DNA of 64,000 bases from Streptomyces sp. LBL (GTDB taxonomy: Bacteria; Actinomycetota; Actinomycetes; Streptomycetales; Streptomycetaceae). Below are positions 16,111 through 24,274 of this stretch, piece after piece; position 1 is the stretch's first letter, and each line of letters starts with the position of its first letter. The position numbers were made by a program, and so were the translations under genes. The DNA lies in NCBI RefSeq assembly GCF_029893585.1, contig NZ_JARXYX010000022.1, positions 1 to 64,000 of the forward strand, written 5' to 3'. Under the pieces are notes generated by a model. The model saw only the letters and a list, made by a program, of their open reading frames with translations. It did not search any database and was not told where the DNA came from.

Positions 16111-17094
16111 ATGGAGCAGAGGCATCTCGGCCGCACCGGCCTGCGTGTGTCCCGGATCGGGCTCGGCACCCTGACCTGGGGTCGGGACACCGATGAGCAT
16201 GACGCCGCGGACCTCTTGAAGACGTTCTGGGAAGCGGGCGGAAGTCTCGTCGACACCGCGGACGTCTACGGCGACGGAGAGGCCGAGTATCTGCTCGGAC
16301 GACTCATGGAAGGCCTCGTACCGCGCCGCGACCTGGTCATCTCGACCAAGGCCGGCAGCGTGCCGGATCCCGACCGCCGGTTCGACGGCTCGCGCGGGCA
16401 TCTGCTGTCCGCGCTGGACGCCTCGCTGGCCCGGCTCGGCACGGACTATGTCGACGTGTGGCACATCCATGCCTACGACCCGGACACCCCGCTGGAAGAG
16501 ACCCTCCAGGCTCTCGACCTGGCGGTCAGCAGCGGACGTGCCCGGTACGCCGGGGTGTCGAACTTCTGCGGCTGGCAGCTCGCCAAGGCCGCGACCTGGC
16601 AGATCGCGGCGCCGGGCACACGGACCCGGTTGGCGAGTACGCAGCTGGAGTACTCGTTGCTCCAGCGCGGTATCGAGCGCGAGGTGCTGCCGGCGGCGCT
16701 GGACCTGGGGATCGGCCTGCTGCCCTCGTCGCCGCTCGGGCGCGGGGTGCTCACCGGCAAGTACCGGCACGCGACGCCCGCGGACTCGCGGGGCGCCTCG
16801 GAGCATCTGGCGCCGTTCGTCGCGCCGTATCTCGACGACACGGCGACCCGGATCGTGGACGCCGTGACGACCGCGGCGGACGGGCTCGCCGTGACACCGC
16901 TCCAGGTGGCCCTCGCATGGGTCCGGGACCGGCCGGGGGTGGCCGCGCCGATCGTCGGCGCGCGCAACGCGCAGCAGCTCACGACGGCGTTGTCAGTGGA
17001 GGCGCTTAGTCTTCCTGACGAGATCTGCCGGGCGCTCGACGATGTGTCGGCGCCCGTGCACCGCTATCCCGATCACGACTGGAGCACGCTGTGA
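16111..17094 (+). CDS. Aldo/keto reductase
   Basis: A 327-residue (alpha/beta)8 NADPH-dependent oxidoreductase. The catalytic tetrad is visible: Asp48 and Tyr53 in DTADVYGDGEAE, Lys80 in ISTKAGSV and His120 in DVWHIHAYD. The C-terminal PIVGARNAQQL region binds the 2'-phosphate of NADPH in this family. It resembles YghZ/Tas-like (AKR11-13) aldehyde reductases. ATG at 16111. Its stop codon overlaps the GTG of the next gene by four bases (GTGA), so the two are translationally coupled. Confidence 0.9.
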   Translation: MEQRHLGRTGLRVSRIGLGTLTWGRDTDEHDAADLLKTFWEAGGSLVDTADVYGDGEAEYLLGRLMEGLVPRRDLVISTKAGSVPDPDRRFDGSRGHLLSALDASLARLGTDYVDVWHIHAYDPDTPLEETLQALDLAVSSGRARYAGVSNFCGWQLAKAATWQIAAPGTRTRLASTQLEYSLLQRGIEREVLPAALDLGIGLLPSSPLGRGVLTGKYRHATPADSRGASEHLAPFVAPYLDDTATRIVDAVTTAADGLAVTPLQVALAWVRDRPGVAAPIVGARNAQQLTTALSVEALSLPDEICRALDDVSAPVHRYPDHDWSTL

Positions 17095-19448
17095 GCACGG
17101 ACCCGGGGCCAACTCAGGACGCCGAGGACACCGAACCGGGGACGCCGGGCGCCACGGAAGAGCGCGTTGCGGCGGACGGCGTCGAGGCCGCGGCGGAGGG
17201 CATCGAGGCTGAGGCGGAGAGTGCCGGGGCCGAGGGCGCCGAAGCTGAGGCGGAGGGTGCCGAGGCCGAGAGCGGGGGCGGCTCCGCGGATGACGCGGGG
17301 GCGGATGCGGCGAAGGTGTCCGAGGCCGAGGCCGAGCTCGCGGCTCAGCGTCTGGAGCGGGAGCGGATCGAGAAACGCAAGGCCGAGAAGGAGGCGCCCA
17401 TCGCCGCCGGCGCCAAGCTCAGCGGGAAGGCCGCCGATCTGCTCGCGGCCGTACGTGCGGTGGAGAGCGGCGAGAAGCCGGTGGCGGCCGCCTTCGAGGC
17501 GGCGCCCGCCCCGCGTCGGTCCGTGCCCGAGCCGAGGCCGCAGCCGGCCTCGGCCGAGGCCGCTGCGGCCGTACCGGCGCCGGACGCCGTCGAGGCCGTA
17601 CGGGGCGTGCTGGCCGAGGGGGGTGCGCCGGAGTCATTCGCGGCCCAGGCGGCCGCGGTGCTCGGTGAGAATGCCGGTGAGCTGCTGCGGGCGGATCCCT
17701 GGCAACTGCTGCGGGTCGGCGGTGTGCGGCCCGACCAGGCCGACGGGTTCGCGCGGGCGCTGCTGGGCGCGGAGTGCGGGCCGGACGACGAGCGGCGGGG
17801 GCGGTCGGTCACGGTGTGGCTGCTGGAGCAGGCCGCTCTGGCCGGGCACACCGCCCTGGAGATGCCGGCCCTCGTCGCCGCGTTGTCCCAGCGAGGCGTG
17901 CCGGATCCCGACGCGGCCGTCCAGGGCACCCTCGCCGAAGGTGAGGCCCTGGTCTTCCAGGACCTCCTCGACCCGAGCGCCCCGGAACCGGAGGAGGACG
18001 AGGAGGAGCGGCCGGTCCGTGTCCTCGTGGGGCTGGAGCGGTACGTCCTCGCCGAGGAGAGCCTCGCCGACGGTCTGGCCCGGCTGATCAACTCCGTACC
18101 GAAGGAGGACGGTTCGGGGGCGGACTGGGAGCGGGCCGCCGAGGCTGCCGGCGGATCGGCCGCCGAGCTGATCCATGCGGTCACCCGTCACGGTCTCGTG
18201 CTGCACACCGGCGGGGCGGCCTCGTCGGCCGAGCCTGCGGCACTGCTGCGCGCGGCCGGACAGCTGGGGATGCGTGCCTGGGCCGCCGCCCACAGTCCGG
18301 CCGGGCGTGATCGCTTCGCGTCGCTGACGGGCGGGACCGAGCGGCCCGGGCCCGCAGCGTCGTACGGCGGTCAGGCCGACGCGCCGTACGGCGGTCCGGC
18401 CCACGCGTCCCCCGACGGTCCGGCCCACGCGTCCCGCGACGGCCGGACCGAATCGGCCGACGGCAGCCGGACCGACGACAGCCGGGACGGCACCACCGGG
18501 GTCGCCACCGTCGCCGGGCTGCTGTCCGGTGCCGAGGGGCCCGGGCGGGACGCCGAGGGCACGTTCGACCTCGACCTGCTCATCGTCCTGGACGCGCCCC
18601 AGCTGGACGTCGAGACGGCGGCTCTGCTGGCGGAGTCGCTGCCGGACGGCGCCCGGTTGGTGCTGGCCGGGGATCCCGCGGTGCTCTGGTCCGTCGGTCC
18701 CGGGCGGGTGTTCGCGGATCTCCTGGCCGCACGGGTCTGCCCGCAGATCGCCTCGCGGCAGCCGGATCCCGGGCCGCTGGGCGAGCTGGTGTCCGGCATC
18801 GGCATCGGCGAGCTGAACCAGGTCGAGGCCCCCGGCAAGGAGGTCGTGATCGTGCCGGTGCGGGACGCCGGCGAGGCCGTGCACCGGACGGTGCAGCTCG
18901 TCGCGGACTCGGTGCCCAGGGCGATCGGCGTCCCGGCCGAGGAGACCCAGGTGATCACGCCGGGCCACGGCGGCGCGGTCGGCACCCGCGCGCTGAACGC
19001 GGCCCTCAAGGAGCGGCTCAACCCCGGTCCCGGCCGTTTCGGCGGCTTTGACCCCGGTGACCGGGTCGTCTACTCCCCCGCTCCGGGGCGTACGCTGCCG
19101 GGCCGTGTGGTCAAGGCCGATGCCGAGGGGCTGCACCTGTCGTGCGCGGGCGAGGCCGTCGTCGTACCGAAGGAGCGGGTGGAACAGTCCGTGCGGCACG
19201 GGTGGGCGCTGACCGCGCACCAGGCCGTGGGCGGCCGGTGGCCGGCGGCGGTCGTGGTGCTGCCCGGCGATGCGGCGCAGGCCCTCAGCCGACCGTGGGT
19301 CTACACCGCGTTCGGGCGGGCGGAGCGGCACCTGTCCGTGGTGCACGGCGCGGAGCAGGCCCTGCCCAGGGCCGTGGCCGAGGTCCTGCCGAAGCCCCGG
19401 ACGACCCGTCTGCCCGTACTGCTGGCCCCGCAGGTACCGGTGAGGTGA
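17091..19448 (+). CDS. Degenerate RecD2-like (SF1B) helicase homologue with HhH region
   Basis: A 785-residue protein. Residues 1-95 are low-complexity and acidic, with a charged ERERIEKRKAEKEAP helix. Residues 165-330 match the RecD2 N-terminal helix-hairpin-helix module (DPWQLLRVGGVRPDQADGFA). From about 360 the RecD2 helicase order follows: a Walker A position reading GGAASSAE (374-381) instead of GGPGTGKT, so the lysine is Ala380; a Walker B position reading IVLDAPQLD (Asp501 then Ala, not DE); motif III LVLAGDPAVLWSVGPG; a C-terminal SH3-like segment; and motif VI-like VYTAFGRAERHLSVV. ATP hydrolysis is unlikely. Annotation pipelines may simply call it helix-hairpin-helix protein. It is coupled to the upstream reductase. 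Confidence 0.75.
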   Translation: MSTDPGPTQDAEDTEPGTPGATEERVAADGVEAAAEGIEAEAESAGAEGAEAEAEGAEAESGGGSADDAGADAAKVSEAEAELAAQRLERERIEKRKAEKEAPIAAGAKLSGKAADLLAAVRAVESGEKPVAAAFEAAPAPRRSVPEPRPQPASAEAAAAVPAPDAVEAVRGVLAEGGAPESFAAQAAAVLGENAGELLRADPWQLLRVGGVRPDQADGFARALLGAECGPDDERRGRSVTVWLLEQAALAGHTALEMPALVAALSQRGVPDPDAAVQGTLAEGEALVFQDLLDPSAPEPEEDEEERPVRVLVGLERYVLAEESLADGLARLINSVPKEDGSGADWERAAEAAGGSAAELIHAVTRHGLVLHTGGAASSAEPAALLRAAGQLGMRAWAAAHSPAGRDRFASLTGGTERPGPAASYGGQADAPYGGPAHASPDGPAHASRDGRTESADGSRTDDSRDGTTGVATVAGLLSGAEGPGRDAEGTFDLDLLIVLDAPQLDVETAALLAESLPDGARLVLAGDPAVLWSVGPGRVFADLLAARVCPQIASRQPDPGPLGELVSGIGIGELNQVEAPGKEVVIVPVRDAGEAVHRTVQLVADSVPRAIGVPAEETQVITPGHGGAVGTRALNAALKERLNPGPGRFGGFDPGDRVVYSPAPGRTLPGRVVKADAEGLHLSCAGEAVVVPKERVEQSVRHGWALTAHQAVGGRWPAAVVVLPGDAAQALSRPWVYTAFGRAERHLSVVHGAEQALPRAVAEVLPKPRTTRLPVLLAPQVPVR

Positions 19449-19684
19449 CCGGCTGAGCCGACCCCGAGGGCGGGGTGGGAACCGGACCGCCGTCCGGAAC
19501 CGGAGGCCGAGGTGTCACCGACCGCCGGAGCCGAAACCGGCGGCGGCGTAGGACCGCCGTGGCAGAACCGGAAGGCGGCGTAGGACCGCCGGGCCGGAAC
19601 CGGAGGTCGACGTGGGATCGGCGGGAGCGTGTGTGCGGGGCACGGCGCGCTTCGTGCCGCGTCCGTAGGTTCGCCGTGCAGCGC
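19449..19684. other. Intergenic stretch rich in imperfect GGCGGCGTAGGACCGCC repeats
   Basis: The 323 bases between two convergent genes contain repeated, partly palindromic elements (GGCGGCGTAGGACCGCCG twice near 19541-19592, and GGAACCGGAGG variants). I see no gene. A very strong hairpin follows at 19685-19735. Confidence 0.5.
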
Positions 19685-19735
19685 GACGGCGGCGGCCGTC
19701 CCGGAGGTTCAGCTTCCGGGACGGCCGCCGCCGTC
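19685..19735. terminator. Perfect 21-bp hairpin, bidirectional terminator
   Basis: Arms at 19685-19705 and 19715-19735 pair perfectly over 21 bp with a 9-base loop. It lies between the convergent RecD2-like gene and the acidic conserved protein gene. Confidence 0.85.
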
Positions 19736-19771
19736 ATCTCATGCGTTGTCCCCGCCCGCGCGGGCAGGCGC

Positions 19772-20464
19772 TCAGCGTTCCGCGTCCAAAGGTTCCAGGT
19801 CCTCGTCCTCGTCCAGGTCCGCGTCGAGTTCGTCCACGACGTCGCCGTCGTCGTCGATCTCGTCATCGAAGACCGCGCTGACGTCGAAGCGGCAGACCAC
19901 CCGCTGGGCGTCGGCCTGCTCGAACGGGGCTTCCAGCCACTCGCCGGGCTCGGGCGCTTCGTCGCCGGCCGTCACCCAGAGCGTGGAGTCGCCTTCCTCC
20001 AGGCCGAACTCCTTGTGCCGGGAGGCGATCTCATCCGGCTCGAACTCACCGAACAGAAGACCCAGGGCGCCGTGGACCGTGCCGGACGCCCCCGCGCCGC
20101 TGCCGGCATCGTCGTCCGCCGCCTCGATCCGCTGGGCCTGCGCCAACAGCCGCTGCGGCTCCAGCACGGCGTAGTCGCGGCGGATCAGCACACTGAGGGC
20201 GTTCGGTTCTTCGGGGCCCGTATACGGCGGTAGCGACTCGTCTGCTCCAGGGATCTCGAAGGGCGTGACCTCGTCGTAGCGGTCGTAGAGCAGTTCGTCG
20301 TAAGTTTCGGCGGCCGCGGCCAGCTCGTTGAACGCTTCGTAGACGGCCGGGTCGTCCTCCCCCGACCTGCGTTCGACCGCGGCCAGGTGGCGGTCGAGCG
20401 CGGTCTTGACCGCCTCGGCGGCGGCTCGTACCTCGGCAGCGGTGGGCTGCGCAGCATCAGACAT
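19772..20464 (-). CDS. Conserved acidic protein of unknown function
   Basis: A 230-residue cytoplasmic protein starting MSDAAQPTAAEVRAAAEAVK. The N-terminal half is helical. The middle holds SVLIRRDYAVLEPQRLLAQA. The C-terminal about 30 residues are almost entirely Asp/Glu. It has no transmembrane segment or recognised catalytic motif. It looks like a widely conserved streptomycete hypothetical protein. ATG 20464 was preferred to upstream starts because coding character begins there. It diverges from the small DUF5703 gene across 47 bases, so the two share a promoter region. Confidence 0.75.
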   Translation of the reverse strand: MSDAAQPTAAEVRAAAEAVKTALDRHLAAVERRSGEDDPAVYEAFNELAAAAETYDELLYDRYDEVTPFEIPGADESLPPYTGPEEPNALSVLIRRDYAVLEPQRLLAQAQRIEAADDDAGSGAGASGTVHGALGLLFGEFEPDEIASRHKEFGLEEGDSTLWVTAGDEAPEPGEWLEAPFEQADAQRVVCRFDVSAVFDDEIDDDGDVVDELDADLDEDEDLEPLDAER

Positions 20465-20511
20465 AGTGCAGACGCTATCCGTACCGGGCCCCAGCCCGCA
20501 CAATAGATGCG

Positions 20512-20700
20512 ATGCCGGAATACGAATTTGTCGAGGTGTACGTGCCGCGCGGGGTTTCCCGCAAGGACGCGACTCGTCTGCTGACGGACCATGCCGAGTA
20601 CGGTCACTGGGAGTTGGACCGCCTGAGCCTGCTGCGCGACGGCAGCCGCAGGGTGCGGCTGCGACGGCGGATCATCCGCCAGGTCCGCGCCACATGGTGA
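20512..20700 (+). CDS. DUF5703 small protein
   Basis: A 62-residue basic protein (MPEYEFVEVYVPRGVSRKDA) resembling the actinobacterial DUF5703 family, which is made of short proteins of this length. The C-terminus RRVRLRRRIIRQVRATW is strongly cationic and may bind nucleic acid or acidic partners; the divergent neighbour has a highly acidic tail, so an electrostatic partnership is conceivable (speculation). No function is known to me. Confidence 0.75.
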   Translation: MPEYEFVEVYVPRGVSRKDATRLLTDHAEYGHWELDRLSLLRDGSRRVRLRRRIIRQVRATW

Positions 20701-20720
20701 GCTGAGGCGACGGAGACGAA

Positions 20721-20746
20721 GCGGGCCCGACCGAAGCAGGGCCCGC
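20721..20746. terminator. Hairpin between the DUF5703 gene and chpC
   Basis: Perfect 8-bp arms GCGGGCCC (20721-20728) and GGGCCCGC (20739-20746) lie between the convergent DUF5703 and chpC genes. Confidence 0.6.
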
Positions 20747-20811
20747 GCCGTCGTGTGCACCGACGGGGAGGTTCGCGGTGCTTTCAGCCGTGGTGTGCGG
20801 CTTGTCCAAGG

Positions 20812-21795
<984 letters not shown>

Positions 21796-21829
21796 TGCTG
21801 AATCCCTGCCTTCGACCTTGTCCCGAAAT

Positions 21830-21901
21830 CTCGACGCCCGAAATCCCGACGCCCGAAACTCGACATCCGAGTCCCGACATCCGAGTCCTGACATCCGAAA
21901 A
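21830..21901 (-). repeat. 14-15 bp tandem repeat in the chpC leader
   Basis: Five tandem units of 14-15 bp lie 35-106 bases before the chpC start: CTCGACGCCCGAAAT, CCCGACGCCCGAAA, CTCGACATCCGAGT, CCCGACATCCGAGT and CCTGACATCCGAAAA, written on the plus strand. They may be in the transcribed leader or overlap regulator-binding sites. Confidence 0.75.
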
Positions 21902-21921
21902 TGAACCGCTGCTGAAGGCCG

Positions 21922-21960
21922 GTCGGCCCCGGAGCGCATGGCACGCACTCCGGGGCCGAC
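21922..21960 (-). terminator. Terminator of chpH
   Basis: Perfect 13-bp arms GTCGGCCCCGGAG (21922-21934) and CTCCGGGGCCGAC (21948-21960) form a hairpin about 30 bases after the chpH stop codon. It separates chpH from chpC, suggesting separate transcripts. Confidence 0.75.
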
Positions 21961-21992
21961 GGGCTCAGCCCCTCACGGGGCGAGGCACAACG

Positions 21993-22226
21993 TCACTTGT
22001 TGATGCAGGTGTTGCCGAACGCGGGGTTCAGCAGCCCGATCACGGAGACCGTGTTGCCGCAGACGTTCACCGGGACGTGAACGGGGGCCTGAACGACGTT
22101 GCCGGACAGGACGCCCGGCGAGTGCACGGCAGCACCCTGGGCACCCGCGTCGGCCACGGCAAGGCCCGCGCCCGCGAGAACGAGCCCACCGGTGGCAGCC
22201 GCGGCGGCGACGACCTTCTTGATCAT
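21993..22226 (-). CDS. chpH: Short chaplin (ChpH)
   Basis: A 77-residue secreted amyloid-forming surfactant: signal peptide (cleavage near residue 25, AVA/DAGA) and one chaplin domain with Cys56 and Cys74 in VNVCGNTVSVIGLLNPAFGNTC. Short chaplins assemble on aerial hyphae and spores and lower surface tension. ATG 22226 is preceded by AAGGAGG at the right spacing; the longer open frame has no signal peptide. In S. coelicolor, chpH transcription depends on the developmental sigma factor BldN (established knowledge); I could not identify the promoter elements here with confidence. The upstream region 22227-22382 is unusually AT-rich for this window. Confidence 0.95.
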   Translation of the reverse strand: MIKKVVAAAAATGGLVLAGAGLAVADAGAQGAAVHSPGVLSGNVVQAPVHVPVNVCGNTVSVIGLLNPAFGNTCINK

Positions 22227-22382
22227 TATTCCTCCTTGTTGGCAATGCGATCCCAAGTAGTTGATCGCACCACCTGTAACGAGGAAGGAGTAATGGAGCT
22301 ACGAGCTTATCGTCGCATTCACTCTTCTCAGTTCATTCCGCACGGGCGCTCGAATAGTGAAGTGTCGTTTAAGTGGGCGAAT

Positions 22383-23708
22383 TCAGGACGCGTCGATGAA
22401 TCGGTCGAGCACCCGCACACCGAACTTGAGCCCCTCCACCGGGACGCGCTCGTCGACGCCGTGGAACATGCCCGCGAAGTCCAGCTCCGGCGGAAGCTTC
22501 AGCGGCGCGAACCCGAAGCCCCGGATGCCCAGGTCGTCGAAGGACTTGGCGTCCGTGCCACCCGAGAGCATGTACGGGACCGCCTTCGCGGCCGGGTCCT
22601 CGGCCAGCAGCGCCGACTGCATGGCGTCCACCAGCGCTCCGTCGAAGGAGGTCTCGAGCGCCTTGTCGGAGTGCACGTCCTCGCGCCGCACCTTCGGACC
22701 GAGGATCCGGTCGAGGTCGGCGAGGAACTCCTCCTCGAACCCGGGCAGGAACCGTCCGTCCACGTTCGCGGTGGCCTCGCCGGGGATGACGTTGACCTTG
22801 TAGCCGGCGTTGAGCTGCGTGGGGTTGGCGGTGTTGCCGAGGGTCGCGCCGATGAGCTTGGCGATCCCGCCGAGCCGGGCCAGCGTGCCCTCCATGTCCT
22901 CCGGATCGAGTTCGGTGCCGAGCGCGTCGCCGAGTTCGTCCAGGAAGGCACGGGTCGTCTTGGTGACCCGGACCGGGAACTTGTGCCGCCCGAGTCGCGC
23001 GACGGCCTCCGAGAGCTCGGTGATCGCGTTGTCGCGATGGATCATCGAGCCGTGGCCGGCGGTGCCGGCCACGGTCAGCTTCATCCAGTGCATGCCCTTC
23101 TCGGCCGTCTGGATCAGATAGAGCCGGCGCTGCTCGTTCACGGTGAACGAGAACCCGCCCACCTCGCTGATCCCCTCGGTGACCCCCTCGAAGAGGTGGG
23201 GGTGGTGGTCGACGAGGTGTCGGGCGCCGTACGTGCCGCCCGCCTCCTCGTCGGCGAGGAACGCGAGCACGATGTCGCGCGGGGGCCTGCGCCCGCTGCG
23301 CAGCCGGTCGCGCACGACCGCCAGGGTCATCGCGTCCATGTCCTTCATGTCGACGGCGCCCCGGCCCCACACGCACCCGTCCGCGACCTCCCCGGAGAAC
23401 GGGTGGTGGGTCCAGTCGTCGGCGTTGGCCGGTACGACGTCCAGATGGCCGTGGATGAGCAGCGCGGGCCGGGACGGGTCCTCGCCCTCGATGCGGGCCA
23501 CCGTGGACGCGCGCCCCGGGTGCGACTCGAAGATCTCCGGTTCGAGGCCCACCTCGGCGAGCTTCCCGGCGACGTACTCGGCAGCCTCGCGCTCGCCCGG
23601 TCCCGAGTGGTCGCCGTAGTTGCTGGTGTCGATCCGGATCAGCTCGCGGCAGAGGTCCACGACCTCGTCCTCGCCGGTGACGCCCCTGGTCGTGTCCGTC
23701 TCGCTCAC
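22383..23708 (-). CDS. M20/M25/M40 family metallohydrolase
   Basis: A 441-residue zinc-dependent peptidase or deacylase. Metal ligands and catalytic residues are visible: His88 and Asp90 in HGHLDVVP, Asp120 in GRGAVDMKDMDA, and Glu154-Glu155 in ADEEAGGTYG. The dimerisation-domain histidine is in GTAGHGSM. It resembles the ArgE/DapE/ACY1/CPG2 group and actinobacterial M20 dipeptidase-like proteins; the natural substrate is uncertain. GTG 23708 was chosen because GGGAGG lies upstream and homologues start near this point. There is a 156-base gap to chpH. Confidence 0.9.
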   Translation of the reverse strand: MSETDTTRGVTGEDEVVDLCRELIRIDTSNYGDHSGPGEREAAEYVAGKLAEVGLEPEIFESHPGRASTVARIEGEDPSRPALLIHGHLDVVPANADDWTHHPFSGEVADGCVWGRGAVDMKDMDAMTLAVVRDRLRSGRRPPRDIVLAFLADEEAGGTYGARHLVDHHPHLFEGVTEGISEVGGFSFTVNEQRRLYLIQTAEKGMHWMKLTVAGTAGHGSMIHRDNAITELSEAVARLGRHKFPVRVTKTTRAFLDELGDALGTELDPEDMEGTLARLGGIAKLIGATLGNTANPTQLNAGYKVNVIPGEATANVDGRFLPGFEEEFLADLDRILGPKVRREDVHSDKALETSFDGALVDAMQSALLAEDPAAKAVPYMLSGGTDAKSFDDLGIRGFGFAPLKLPPELDFAGMFHGVDERVPVEGLKFGVRVLDRFIDAS

Positions 23709-23910
23709 GCGCTTCCTCCCGCACTGTCGCTGCTGGTGGTCCCCCCTCATCCTCCCCCTCCTCCCGACCTCTCCCCAAGGCCGGTCCCGGCCCGTCACAC
23801 CCCGTTCACGCACGGGGTCCACGCACGACCGGGGTGGATCAGGAGCCTGTCGAAAGCCTGGTAATGTTTCCTCTGTCGCCGCACGGGAAACCGCGCACGA
23901 CAGACACCTT

Positions 23911-23995
23911 GTCCGGGTGGCGGAATGGCAGACGCGCTAGCTTGAGGTGCTAGTGCCCTTTATCGGGCGTGGGGGTTCAAGTCCCCCCTCGGACA
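23911..23995 (+). tRNA. tRNA-Leu (anticodon GAG)
   Basis: An 85-base class II tRNA. Acceptor arms GTCCGGG/CTCGGAC pair with one G-U. The anticodon stem CTAGC/GCTAG flanks loop TTGAGGT with anticodon GAG at 23944-23946. A long variable arm (TGCCC..GGGCG) and the T-loop GGTTCAAGTCC are present. CCA is not encoded. TAATGT at 23860-23865 may be part of its promoter. I see no integrated element at its 3' end. Confidence 0.95.
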
Positions 23996-24003
23996 CACGA
24001 GAA

Positions 24004-24041
24004 GAGCGAGGGTCGTGACCAGACGGTCACGGCCCTCGCTC
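24004..24041 (+). terminator. Terminator of tRNA-Leu
   Basis: 17-base arms at 24004-24020 and 24025-24041 pair in all but one position with a 4-base loop, 8 bases after the tRNA. Confidence 0.8.
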
Positions 24042-24274
24042 GTCGTGTGGGGCATCTCTCCTCACCCTGAAGATCACCAGGTCACGGCCCTTCGCGGCGC
24101 GGGTACGGACCCCCCGGAAGGCCGTCCCGAGTGGCCGACGGAAGCGGGCGGGCCTAGCGTCGTACTAAAATTTCCGGCTTGTTACGGAACGGAGCTGGAA
24201 TCGGACAACCCCAGGCAGACCTGCGGGCCCGCCAGCGCCCCGGGGGTTTCCGGGAACGAAGACGCGAGGGCCCG

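Noticed and set aside
23911..24041. tRNA-Leu as an attachment site with an integrated element
   Set aside because: No integrase, no duplicated tRNA 3' end and no phage or plasmid genes follow; the downstream genes look like core genome.
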